From NCBI GenBank assembly GCA_947649205.1, contig CANSQM010000012.1, positions 1 to 64,000 on the forward strand: a DNA stretch of 64,000 nt. Direction: 5' to 3'. Each line of letters begins with the position of its first letter. The stretch's first letter is position 1. Under the pieces are notes generated by a model that saw nothing but the letters and a program-made list of their open reading frames with translations, did no database searches and was not told the origin of the DNA. Below, piece by piece: positions 28,683 to 36,587 of the stretch. This DNA is from an uncultured Enterorhabdus sp. Lineage in GTDB: Bacteria > Actinomycetota > Coriobacteriia > Coriobacteriales > Eggerthellaceae. A program made the position numbers and the translations under genes.

Positions 28683-29908
28683 TGGGCAACGTTATCCACA
28701 GGGGCAAGGGCTCCTTCACCTTCGTCGAGAACACCATCTTCTTCGACCACGGCCTCTCCGCGAAGGCCAAGGGCATCTACTGCCAGATACGCTCGCTCGA
28801 GAACAACCCGGAGTGGGTGTTCACCATCAAGGGCTTCGCGTCGCTCGTGCGCGACGGGGTGGACGCCGTGACGGCGGGCATAAAGGAGCTTGAGTCCTCG
28901 GGCTACATCATCCGCGCCCGAAAGCGGAGCGGGAACGGGCGCTTCCTCAAGGCCGAGGAGGCCACCTGGATAACGCTCGACGACCCTGCCATGCACGATG
29001 AGGTCACGGCGGAGCTGAAGGCCGACGGCTTCGCCGTTCTCTCCGAATTCGCCCGCGATCCCGCCGCCAACGTGGAGATCGAGCTGGCCGCGCCATGCGT
29101 CGGCGAAACATGCGAAACCGGCGAGAGTTCCCAGGTCGGGGCCAGAACGGGAAAACCCGTATCTGGGAAAGCCACATCTGGGGAATTCGCCCCTATAAAT
29201 AACTCATCGGATAAAGCGCCTCAATCCGATAAAGAACCCCCCTCTTGTCCCCCCGACGGCGAAATCGGGAAGGAGAAGGGCCGTGAGGGTTTCGTCGCCT
29301 ATCGGAAGGGCGAGTTCCCGGAGGCCTTCGAGCGGCTGTGCGCCATGTCCATCAAGCCGGTGGCGTCGCTGCGCTTCAAGCGCGACTGCCTGGCGGCCTG
29401 GGAGCGCAGGGTGGCCCAGGGCTTCTCGCCGGAGCGCATCGTCGAGGCCTACTGTGCCTACGCCAAGAGCTACTGGCTGCGCAACGGCGACGACGCGACG
29501 CTCGCCAAGAACCTCGCGCGGTGGCTGGAGGGAGAGGGAGGGCTTGCCGCCTACGCCGACGAGCCGATACCGCCCGACCTGCTCGATGCCGACGGGGAGC
29601 CTCTGGACATGCCGGGACTCGCGCAGGCCGACCCCGACTTCGCGAAGATGTGGCGGCGCGTGGAGACGCAGCGATGCGTCGTCCGGTCGCTGATGGCTAT
29701 GGGTGGCAAGCTGCCCCCGGAGGACGAGGTGGCCGCCGCCTGCGAGACCGACGAGCGCTACCAGCGCTACCTCGCCGCCTGCAAGGAGCGCCACGAGCGC
29801 TACCTCAAGGTGGTGGAGATGTTCAGGAGCCCGGGCGCCGGCCTTGATCGGGCGCGGGAAGAAGTGGCGGCGGCTAGCACCATTCCGTTCGGAGGGAGGT
29901 GCGCATGA
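28682..29908 (+). CDS. Replication-initiator-like winged-helix protein
   Basis: 408 aa. The N-terminus (NTIFFDHGLSAKAKGIYCQI, then FTIKGFASLVRDGVDAV and SSGYIIRAR) is the wHTH found in replication initiator/DnaD-like proteins of plasmids and conjugative elements. The middle is low-complexity and polar. The C-terminal part (about 210-330) has a helical DnaD-like or primase-accessory look. Its start codon overlaps the parB stop. It may allow transient plasmid-like replication of the excised circle (inference). Confidence 0.7.
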   Translation: MGNVIHRGKGSFTFVENTIFFDHGLSAKAKGIYCQIRSLENNPEWVFTIKGFASLVRDGVDAVTAGIKELESSGYIIRARKRSGNGRFLKAEEATWITLDDPAMHDEVTAELKADGFAVLSEFARDPAANVEIELAAPCVGETCETGESSQVGARTGKPVSGKATSGEFAPINNSSDKAPQSDKEPPSCPPDGEIGKEKGREGFVAYRKGEFPEAFERLCAMSIKPVASLRFKRDCLAAWERRVAQGFSPERIVEAYCAYAKSYWLRNGDDATLAKNLARWLEGEGGLAAYADEPIPPDLLDADGEPLDMPGLAQADPDFAKMWRRVETQRCVVRSLMAMGGKLPPEDEVAAACETDERYQRYLAACKERHERYLKVVEMFRSPGAGLDRAREEVAAASTIPFGGRCA

Positions 29909-29964
29909 GAGCGTTGTGGAGGTTCGCGAAATGGCTCTTCCGCGCCGTGTCCCGCTTCATGTGA
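29905..29964 (+). CDS. 19-residue cationic amphipathic peptide, coupled to the rep-like gene
   Basis: MRALWRFAKWLFRAVSRFM. The start codon shares ATGA with the stop of the rep-like gene and has a strong GGAGGGAGG site, so translational coupling is likely. Five basic residues alternate with five aromatic ones, giving an amphipathic helix suited to membrane binding. It could be a small toxin, a membrane tether or a copy-control peptide. No homologue is recognised. Confidence 0.5.
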   Translation: MRALWRFAKWLFRAVSRFM

Positions 29965-30062
29965 GGGAGTAAGCACTGAGACGTGACCACTTGGAAGTGC
30001 AGCCGATCTGCTGAAGGGATGCTGATGTTCTGGGCGGCCCTCGTACGGTCTATAATGGAAGG

Positions 30063-30151
30063 GTCACGCTAATTGAATATGAACACCAAATACCGGACAG
30101 AGGGGCATCTGCCGTTTTGGGCATTTGGTGTTCAATTCCCGGCAGCGTGAC
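30063..30151. repeat. Long imperfect inverted repeat (89 nt)
   Basis: Arms 30063-30094 and 30120-30151 pair over GTCACGCT (8 bp) and GAACACCAAAT (11 bp) with a mismatched middle of equal length on both sides, around a 25-nt loop. A TATAAT lies about 15 bp upstream. It may be an sRNA, a small mobile-element relic or a recombination site bordering the second cargo slot. Confidence 0.5.
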
Positions 30152-30186
30152 AACTGAGGTGGATGCCTCTCATCTGACGTTCGCAG

Positions 30187-30440
30187 GGGCTACCATCGTC
30201 CTTATTCCTCGCAAGGGAAAGGTGGCCCCCATGGCAGCAAGCGCAGGATACGCTCCGCCGAGAGAGCTCGTCAACGTTATGATGCAGTCCTCCGAGAAGC
30301 TGGAGGGCGCGGCGTCCCTCCTCACCATGCTTGAGGACAAGGCCGACAATCAGAAGGTGACCGCCTCCGAGCTGGCCGCCGTGCGATGCATCGTGGAAGC
30401 CTGCGCGGCAAACCTCGATGCGGTCTTGGAACAGGCCTAG
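30187..30440. repeat. Direct repeat, right copy (carries the second 69-aa gene)
   Basis: Copy of 24153-24406 at about 90% identity, including the non-coding first 45 bp. It marks the left border of cargo slot 2. Confidence 0.85.
30231..30440 (+). CDS. 69-aa element protein, copy B
   Basis: Paralogue of the 24197 product (begins MAASAGYAPPRELVNV). Substitutions are scattered and conservative, and the ATG, length and stop are kept, so both copies look maintained. It is convergent with the DUF2971 gene that starts the cargo of slot 2. Confidence 0.7.
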   Translation: MAASAGYAPPRELVNVMMQSSEKLEGAASLLTMLEDKADNQKVTASELAAVRCIVEACAANLDAVLEQA

Positions 30441-30449
30441 CTCACATTC

Positions 30450-31481
30450 TTATTCGCAATAGCGCAATACTGGCACGTTTATCTTCTCTGCGATGTCTCT
30501 CAATGCTTCCTCGTTTTTGGCAGACACTCGCTCGCCCAGCTTGATGTATTCGATTGGGCACAACCTGGCAGCATAAAGGCGATGTGTCTCGTTGACCGTT
30601 TGATCGGGAATGACTATTCGCCATTCTTCCTCATGCGAAAAGAGCTTTTTGCCCTTAATGTAAATCGCCTTCAAAGCGCAAGCCAGCCAGTATCTCTGTA
30701 TTGGAGTATCGCCGGGAAGGAATGCAAAGCCGGCATCTCGCAACGCAATCATCATGGCAAGCTCACTCATGTCGGGGCGCTCTTCTTCGTAAATCACTGG
30801 AAATATCAGAGGAAGCGTTACCCCCAACGAGCCTATCCCAAAAAGGCTCTCTTTTTTATAGGCAACCTGGAAGCCCGTGCCTTCCTCGGCATACTCATCC
30901 CACATTTTCCTTGAGTCGGATCTTTCGCACAAACAGGTTACTTTTGTTTCCTTGCGTATCTGACTACAGGCATCTCGCTCAGATATAACATTTACGATTC
31001 CAGCAAAAGCTTCGGAAAGACAGTGAGCCTTATCATTGTCCGACATCCCAGCAAAGCTATCGTTTCTCCAAGTATGTTGCGGCGGAATGACCCCTTCGAA
31101 CATATTGGATATAGGATCACCGGAAAAGAAAACTTCGCTCAAAGATCTGCTACAGTCCTCCAGGCTCGTCTCCATAAGTGCAGAGAAGAACGGAAGAAAC
31201 TCGCCAGTTGCCAACGACTTCATGTCTGCAATACGATCGTGGCTGAGTGTCACATACGCATCATCTGGATCGTCTTCGTAAACTGCTGGAGCAGAAAACG
31301 CCAGAACCTCATTCTCCAGCTCAGACAAATGGCGTGGTATGCACTTTCTGTACCTATAGAGTAGATGGGGCGCAATATCAATAGATAGCTGCTGGAACTC
31401 CCTTGAAATGTTTTCAAGCGAAGGATTATTCGAATACTCGATAAGCATCTGCTTGAAGATGCTGCGCTCGTTCAGTCCCAT
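30450..31481 (-). CDS. DUF2971-family protein
   Basis: 343 aa. DUF2971 features are LLYRYRKC near residue 40, LAFSAPAVYEDDPDDAYV (variant of the fNDPFD box), CLCERSDSRKMWDEYAEEGTGFQVAYK, and HEEEWRIVI near residue 290. The family has no firm biochemical role but recurs in mobile elements and defence neighbourhoods. It lies 9 bp downstream of the AlbA-like gene on the same strand, so the two form an operon. Its base composition is AT-richer than the flanking backbone genes, suggesting later acquisition. Confidence 0.78.
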   Translation of the reverse strand: MGLNERSIFKQMLIEYSNNPSLENISREFQQLSIDIAPHLLYRYRKCIPRHLSELENEVLAFSAPAVYEDDPDDAYVTLSHDRIADMKSLATGEFLPFFSALMETSLEDCSRSLSEVFFSGDPISNMFEGVIPPQHTWRNDSFAGMSDNDKAHCLSEAFAGIVNVISERDACSQIRKETKVTCLCERSDSRKMWDEYAEEGTGFQVAYKKESLFGIGSLGVTLPLIFPVIYEEERPDMSELAMMIALRDAGFAFLPGDTPIQRYWLACALKAIYIKGKKLFSHEEEWRIVIPDQTVNETHRLYAARLCPIEYIKLGERVSAKNEEALRDIAEKINVPVLRYCE

Positions 31482-31490
31482 TGTGCAACT

Positions 31491-32972
31491 CTATCCATCA
31501 ACGACATCCGACCGAATGATTCTCCAACTGCCACGAGTGCCGCCCTCGCGCACCAGAACGCCCTCTTCGCGAAGCCCTGCTATGACTCTCTCGATGTGCC
31601 GTTTGCTCTTTCCCAAACTGTCTGCGATGCCTTGGGCACTGATCTTCGGATTGTCTGTGATGAGGCGCAGCACTTGTTCCTTGATTGCTATAGCCCCAAT
31701 GTTGGCATTACCGACATTATTACCGACATTACCGACATCATTACCGTCAGAGCCCATGGCAAGTGGCAAGAAAATGCTCGACCGCTCGGGGTTCACTTGC
31801 TCGCTGAGCACCGGTCTTCCATAACCGGCTTCTGTCCACTTCTTCACCATGTCAGGGATGCCGCCTCCGGCGCGCTCACCGATGCTGACGAGTGTGAACA
31901 TCTTCATCATGGTCTCGTTGCGCGGATCGGAATTGCCACCGATATAGGCCTCCTCAATGCCGATGCGGAAGCCGCCGGGATTCGAGAGGTGCAGCCCATC
32001 CTCCTTCCAGAGGAAGACCACGCCGCGACGCTCGTTGTAGTCCGCGTTCGTGAGGCAGTTAGCAAGGGCCTCACGCAGCGCATCGTGCGCCTCCGTCTCA
32101 TCAATGCGCTCGCTGTTCTCGTCCAGCTTGAAGGGGACGTTGATGGCCTGCTTCGTGTTGTTGAAGACGCGCCGGTAGAAGTCGAAGACGTTCCCAGACC
32201 AGCTGTCGTCCTGCGAGGTGATCCGAGCCTGCCATCTCTCGTCCGTCCCGAGCTCTTGTCGGTAGTCCAAGAAGTAATGCGGGAACTCTGCCATGATCCG
32301 CCATTCTTCGCCGAACATGAGCAAGCCCGCGCTCGTTGGATGGGCCTTTCCGTCGCCTCCGACCTTTGCCGCGCCTATGCGGCAAAGGAACTCCTCGTCA
32401 GGAAGGTCGGCCCAAGCATGGGCGCTGTGGTGCAGTTCGTAGCTCCTGCGGTACAAGCCTATCGTCTCCGCTGAGAGGTCGTCCACGGTCAGATTCTCGT
32501 GCACGCGGGTGTCAACGGACTCGTCTGATGCGTCTCGATACATCGCTTGAATCTCGTTCGAGGAGCAGCGATAGTCGCCCTTGTGATCGCGCCTGTACGT
32601 TCCAGTGACAGGGTTGCCGCTCACATACACCGGCCTCAAGCGTCTGTCGGCGCGGGGCACCTCTATGACGATAAGCTCTTTGCCGTCGACATCCTCGATG
32701 CGGGCGTCCCTGTCGGACATCACGCAGCACGACAGCTTGTCGGGGCTGTGTGCGGCGTTCCAGAAGTCATCGAGCATCTTGTCGGCATCGGCAAGCCCGG
32801 CGATCTCCAGGGTGCCGTCCTTGCGCTCCTTGGCACCGAGCACGATGATGCCGCCTTCGGTGTTGGCGAAGGCTGAGACCGTCTCCCAGACGCTCCTCGG
32901 CAGACCGCCCTGCGCCGCTTTGGCTTCGAGCCGGTTGCTCTCCTTGTAATTTTCGAGCTTGCTGATATTCAC
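31491..32972 (-). CDS. AlbA_2/Schlafen-like ATP-binding protein with C-terminal HTH
   Basis: 493 aa. An N-terminal AlbA_2 domain (RLEAKAAQGGLPRSVWETVSA, FANTEGGIIVLGAKE; about 12-130) and a GHKL-like segment (EALANCLTNADYNERRGV; about 290-307) are followed by a Val-Gly-Asn repeat linker (about 410-425) and a C-terminal winged helix (AQGIADSLGKSKRHIERVIAGL). The domain plan resembles the chromosomal 5576 protein, but the sequence is clearly different. GTG 32972 has AAAGG upstream. First gene of a two-gene cargo operon with DUF2971. Confidence 0.78.
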   Translation of the reverse strand: MNISKLENYKESNRLEAKAAQGGLPRSVWETVSAFANTEGGIIVLGAKERKDGTLEIAGLADADKMLDDFWNAAHSPDKLSCCVMSDRDARIEDVDGKELIVIEVPRADRRLRPVYVSGNPVTGTYRRDHKGDYRCSSNEIQAMYRDASDESVDTRVHENLTVDDLSAETIGLYRRSYELHHSAHAWADLPDEEFLCRIGAAKVGGDGKAHPTSAGLLMFGEEWRIMAEFPHYFLDYRQELGTDERWQARITSQDDSWSGNVFDFYRRVFNNTKQAINVPFKLDENSERIDETEAHDALREALANCLTNADYNERRGVVFLWKEDGLHLSNPGGFRIGIEEAYIGGNSDPRNETMMKMFTLVSIGERAGGGIPDMVKKWTEAGYGRPVLSEQVNPERSSIFLPLAMGSDGNDVGNVGNNVGNANIGAIAIKEQVLRLITDNPKISAQGIADSLGKSKRHIERVIAGLREEGVLVREGGTRGSWRIIRSDVVDG

Positions 32973-33023
32973 GCATCGACCTTTCTGGTTCGCTCTATTT
33001 TACCGCCCTGGATACCAGCTCGA

Positions 33024-33609
33024 TACCATGCGTTCCCGAAAGCGGAACATCGGCGCAACGAGGCGGTGCCCCCCATCGTCATCCGACCTCCCCGAGCGCG
33101 GCCCCGAGCCCCCGGCGGCCTTGACGCCCGCATGCTCGGCCGTGAACCGGGCGCCGCGCAAGGGCCGCGAAAACTTTTCGGGCGGGCGAGCGACCATCTC
33201 AGGCCTCCCGAAAACTCAAGCCCTCCGGGTTTCGCATTTCCCCCTTGCGCGCCGCCCGAACCCCGTCCGATGCACGGGCCACAAGGCCCGCCCAGAGGGG
33301 CGGGCCGAACCGACAAGGAGGTCGAAGATGGAAACGACAAGAATCCCGCTCTCCCAATGCGTCGAGAGCAGCTACCAGAACCGCAAGGAGCTGGGCGACG
33401 TGTCCGGGCTCGCCCGCAGCATCGAGGTGAACGGCCAGATCACGCCGCTCATCGTGGTGGCTGACGGCGAGACCTACCAGCTCGTCGCGGGGCACCGCTG
33501 CACCGCCGCCATGAGATCGCTCAGGCTCGACGAGGCCGACGCCCATGTGATGGACGGCTGGGACGACGCGCGCATCGCGCAGATCCTCAACGCGGAGAAC
33601 AACCACCGC
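33024..33609. repeat. Long direct repeat, right copy (leader plus ParB-like 5' coding)
   Basis: Copy of 25526-26110. Here the ParB-like gene continues intact beyond the repeat. Confidence 0.9.
33156..33250 (+). ncRNA. Nested-stem leader element, copy B
   Basis: Outer stem GCGCAAGGG (33156-33164) with CCCTTGCGC (33242-33250), middle stem GCGAAA with TTTCGC, and inner stem TTTTCGGG (33175-33182) with CCCGAAAA (33207-33214), a perfect 8 bp. The inner stem differs from copies C and D by compensating changes. Confidence 0.65.
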
Positions 33610-34686
33610 AAGGAGCTCACCGAGGCGGAGCGCGGGCGCGGCATCCAGACGATGCTCTCGCTGGGCGTGCCGGTCGCGGACGCGGCGGTGAGCGCCGACA
33701 TCCCCGAGGGCAAGGCCGAGTCCTACGTGCGGGGCACGAAGGTCGTGCCCGTGGACGCCGTGAACCTGGACTTCGAGGCCGTGGCGCTCATGGGCGACTA
33801 CGACGACGTGCTCACCGAGGACGACGTGGTGGCCGTGCTCTCCAAGAAGAGCTCCTGGGACCGCCGGGAGGTCTGCCGCAAGGCCCGCGCCCGCGCGGCG
33901 GCCGAGGAGGAGGCGGCGCGCCTGGAATCGCTCGGCGTCAAGGTGGTTGACCAGAAGGCCCTCGGCGACGGCTGCCACGGATGCGCCGGCGACTGCGGCC
34001 ACCCGGGCCTCGTGGCCGTCGTGAAGCCGAAGGCCTGGAGCGAGGGCGCCGACGTCACGTTCTACTGCGACGACCCGTCCCACGAGCACCAGCCCACTCC
34101 CGAGGAGATCGCCGAGACGGAGGCTTACCTCGGGCGCAAGGCGACGCTCGACGCCATGGACGGGCGCATCGCGGAGTTCGCCAAGTCGATCTTCCCGAAG
34201 TTCCCCGGCAAGGGCCAGTCGAAGCTGCGCCAGTGGGCCTACGAGGCCTTCGAGGCCCGCTACGAGTGCGAGCCGAGCGACGCCTGGGAGGGTTTCAAGG
34301 AGCCGCGCGGCAAGGCCCTCGACCAGTTCATCCTGATGCGCACCATCCCCGCCTGCATCCCCGGCATCCCAGAGCGCACCCTCAGGTGCGGATACGAGCC
34401 GTGGTCCTACGACCTTGACGACCTGCTCGGATTCATCTCCTTCGCCGACGACGTGCTCATGCCCGCGGGCTATGAGCTCTCCGAGGAGGAGCGCGACCTG
34501 ATGGACCACCTCCACGGGATCTTCGCGGCCGAGGACGAGGACGGAATCTTCGGCGAAGGCGATGTCGAAACCGAAGCGGACGACACTGACGACGAGCCGC
34601 CCTTCGATGTCGACGGGCAATCCCCCGACGAGCCCCCGTTCGACGTGGACGAGGAAGACGGCCCCGCCATGGCGATGGCAGCCTGA
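33328..34686 (+). CDS. ParB-like nuclease/CTPase-domain protein of the accessory module
   Basis: 452 aa. The ParB N-terminal domain (PLSQCVESSYQNRKE, AGHRCTAAMRSLRL, AENNHRKELTEAERGRGIQ) is followed by a Cys-rich patch CHGCAGDCGHPG (about residue 216) that could bind metal, a helical region, and a very acidic C-terminus with two DEPPFDVD-type repeats. It is not the partition parB (which is at 27738). Such ParB-like proteins in conjugative elements may be antirestriction or regulatory. ATG 33328 has AAGGAGG. Confidence 0.78.
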   Translation: METTRIPLSQCVESSYQNRKELGDVSGLARSIEVNGQITPLIVVADGETYQLVAGHRCTAAMRSLRLDEADAHVMDGWDDARIAQILNAENNHRKELTEAERGRGIQTMLSLGVPVADAAVSADIPEGKAESYVRGTKVVPVDAVNLDFEAVALMGDYDDVLTEDDVVAVLSKKSSWDRREVCRKARARAAAEEEAARLESLGVKVVDQKALGDGCHGCAGDCGHPGLVAVVKPKAWSEGADVTFYCDDPSHEHQPTPEEIAETEAYLGRKATLDAMDGRIAEFAKSIFPKFPGKGQSKLRQWAYEAFEARYECEPSDAWEGFKEPRGKALDQFILMRTIPACIPGIPERTLRCGYEPWSYDLDDLLGFISFADDVLMPAGYELSEEERDLMDHLHGIFAAEDEDGIFGEGDVETEADDTDDEPPFDVDGQSPDEPPFDVDEEDGPAMAMAA

Positions 34687-34766
34687 CACCCCCTTCAGCC
34701 GCCCGGCCTTCCGACGGGTCGGGCGGCCCCTTCTCTTCTCATTTCCGATTCCAAGGAGGTACCGAC

Positions 34767-35243
34767 ATGAAACGAACGCTCGACGTGATGGTCGTGCCCG
34801 TGGGGCGCGAGCCCGAGCTGAAGACCCTCGAATCCGACGAGAGCGGCAGCTTCCTCAAGGCGCTCCAGGGCTGCGTGGGCGGCCCGATCGAGCCGCTTCC
34901 CTGGCTCTTCGACGACGCTCCCGCGGGCTACTGCGACGAGGAGGGGGCGCTCGGCGCGACGTTCCTCGACGCCAACCGGGCGGTCTACGCCACGAAGGCC
35001 ATGGAGGAGGCCGGGTTCCTGAGCCAGCTCGACTTCTCGACGCCCGTGCGCGAGGGGGACCTCTACGCCATCGTGTTCGGCGACATGGTGTTCTGCGGCT
35101 TCGACCCCGAGACGGGAGAGAGCCGCGACATCGCCCCCGAGGAGTGCGAGCGCGTACGCGAGCGCTTCGGCGGCGCGGGGTCCATCGACTCGGGCGCGAG
35201 CGAGCTCCTGTCCCTCGCCCTGGCGGGCAGGTTCCGCCGATGA
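34767..35243 (+). CDS. DUF3846-like protein
   Basis: 158 aa. VGGPIEPLPW near residue 36 and the later EGDLYAIVFGDMVFCGFDPETGE resemble the DUF3846 family of phage and conjugative-element proteins; function unknown. ATG 34767 has AAGGAGG. It lies between the ParB-like gene and the unknown 35511 gene. A GC-rich hairpin at about 34692-34722 separates it from the ParB-like gene. No nested-stem leader precedes it. Confidence 0.6.
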   Translation: MKRTLDVMVVPVGREPELKTLESDESGSFLKALQGCVGGPIEPLPWLFDDAPAGYCDEEGALGATFLDANRAVYATKAMEEAGFLSQLDFSTPVREGDLYAIVFGDMVFCGFDPETGESRDIAPEECERVRERFGGAGSIDSGASELLSLALAGRFRR

Positions 35244-35346
35244 AGCGCCCCGAGAGGACGCCGCCGCTTCCCAGGCCGCCTCCCGCACTCGCCCCTCACT
35301 GAGCGGCGTCCACCTTGGGCGCAGGCTGCGCGGGACGGCGCCCGGC

Positions 35347-35431
35347 CGCAAGGGCCGCGAAAAACCTTCCGCTGAAAGACCACGTTCGTGACCGGAAGCT
35401 CAGGCCTGCGGTTTTCGCTTGCCCCCTTGCG
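35347..35431 (+). ncRNA. Nested-stem leader element, copy C
   Basis: Outer stem CGCAAGGG (35347-35354) with CCCTTGCG (35424-35431), middle stem GCGAAAA (35357-35363) with TTTTCGC (35412-35418), and inner stem CTTCCG (35366-35371) with CGGAAG (35393-35398). This is the most diverged copy, and pairing is kept in all three stems, which is the strongest evidence for structure. Confidence 0.65.
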
Positions 35432-35510
35432 CCCGGGCGCCCTCCCGCGCGGTCGCCGACCCAAGGAGGCGCCCCGAAGGGAGGGGTGCCGCGAGCACCA
35501 GGAGGTCATC

Positions 35511-36233
35511 ATGGGAAACCGAGCGGTCATCACCACGCCGGAGCGCAAGGTCGGCGTCTACCTGCACTGGAACGGCGGGCGCGACACCATCGAGCCCTTG
35601 CTCAAGTACTGCGAGCTGCAGGGCTACAGGCCGCCGAGCTCGGACGAGTACGGCTTCGCCCGCATCTGCCAGGTGATGGGCAACTTCTTCGGAGGCTCCA
35701 CGTCCCTGGGCGTCGGCGCGTACACCACCGACCGGCAGATGGACCCCGGCGACAACGGCATCTACGTCATCGAGGGCTGGCGCATCGCCGACCACCTGCG
35801 CACCGAATACGACTCGGAATGGAACCCCGTCGGGATGCGCTCCTTCGGCCCCTCCGAGGAGGAGGACTGGCACGACTTCGGCGACATGCTCCGCAGCTTC
35901 GACGCGTCCATGCCCGAGGAGCTTCGCCTCGGCGAGTTCCTGGACTCGGTGGAGGTGCCCGCCCGCGAGCTGCGAGTCGGCGACGAGGTGTGGATGTTCG
36001 ACAGCATTTGCGGTAAGTGGGAGGCCTATCCCGTCGCCGGCTTCGGGCAGCCGAACGGCAACCGCATCGCGGTGGAGGCCGATGCCGGAGGCGGCAGGAA
36101 GAAGGTGACCTACCCCGACCTGCCCTACGTCGCCCACTACGACCACGATGGCGACTTCTCGTGGAACTGCAACAACTACGTCCACGGCGACATGGCCCGC
36201 ATCCGCCCGCGAAGCGAGCAGGCCGCAGCCTAA
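35511..36233 (+). CDS. Conserved conjugative-element protein of unknown function
   Basis: 240 aa. The start MGNRAVITTPERKVGVYLHW with WNGGRDTIEPLL resembles a group of proteins common in conjugative elements of Clostridia and Coriobacteriia, but no function is known. No membrane segment. The C-terminal half contains VWMFDSICGKWEAYPV. ATG 35511 has CAGGAGG. Confidence 0.65.
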   Translation: MGNRAVITTPERKVGVYLHWNGGRDTIEPLLKYCELQGYRPPSSDEYGFARICQVMGNFFGGSTSLGVGAYTTDRQMDPGDNGIYVIEGWRIADHLRTEYDSEWNPVGMRSFGPSEEEDWHDFGDMLRSFDASMPEELRLGEFLDSVEVPARELRVGDEVWMFDSICGKWEAYPVAGFGQPNGNRIAVEADAGGGRKKVTYPDLPYVAHYDHDGDFSWNCNNYVHGDMARIRPRSEQAAA

Positions 36234-36251
36234 GCGCCCGTTACTCTATCC

Positions 36252-36287
36252 AAGCCCGTCGGCCATCCGGTCGGCGGGCTTTCTCTT
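36252..36287 (+). terminator. Terminator after the 35511 gene
   Basis: AAGCCCGTCGGCC (36252-36264) pairs with GGTCGGCGGGCTT (36269-36281) through 13 bp including two G-U pairs, followed by TCTCTTT. Confidence 0.85.
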
Positions 36288-36417
36288 TGCCCCTCTCGCC
36301 CTGGCTTGCGAGAAGCCGCCCTCTCGCATTGCCCTTCATCTCGCATGACCGACCTCCGCATCCGGACAGCCCCTCCCACCTCTGAACCCGCAGGCTCGCC
36401 GAGAACCGCGCGCCCGC

Positions 36418-36509
36418 GCAAGGGCCGCGAAAACTTTTCCGCAGGAAGCGCCCCTTTTCCAAGACCTCCGGAAAACTCAGGCCCTTTCGGGTTTCGCTTC
36501 CTCCCTTGC
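36418..36509 (+). ncRNA. Nested-stem leader element, copy D
   Basis: Outer stem GCAAGGG (36418-36424) with CCCTTGC (36503-36509), middle stem GCGAAA (36427-36432) with TTTCGC (36492-36497), and inner stem TTTTCCG (36435-36441) with CGGAAAA (36469-36475). It lies 78 bp upstream of the YraN-like start, the same distance as the leader-to-start gap in copies A, B and C (about 77-79 bp). Confidence 0.65.
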
Positions 36510-36587
36510 ACGGCCGGGCGAACCTCGGCGGCGAACGGGCCACGAGGCGGGACAAAAGGGCCCGCCCGGGACTTTAGGAGGTCTACC

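Noticed and set aside
28692-28700. TTATCCACA, a perfect DnaA box at the start of the rep-like gene
   Set aside because: Only one other copy (44223-44231) occurs, far away. Roughly this number is expected by chance for a 9-mer in 64 kb, and there is no cluster or AT-rich unwinding region to make an origin.
31700-31760. CRISPR-like short repeats
   Set aside because: Units are 9-12 bp and coding, with no spacers; no CRISPR array was seen anywhere in the window.
33328-34686. Second true partition ParB
   Set aside because: It has the ParB N-terminal domain but no adjacent parA, and its Cys-rich and acidic C-terminal parts differ from partition ParB; treated as a ParB-like accessory protein.
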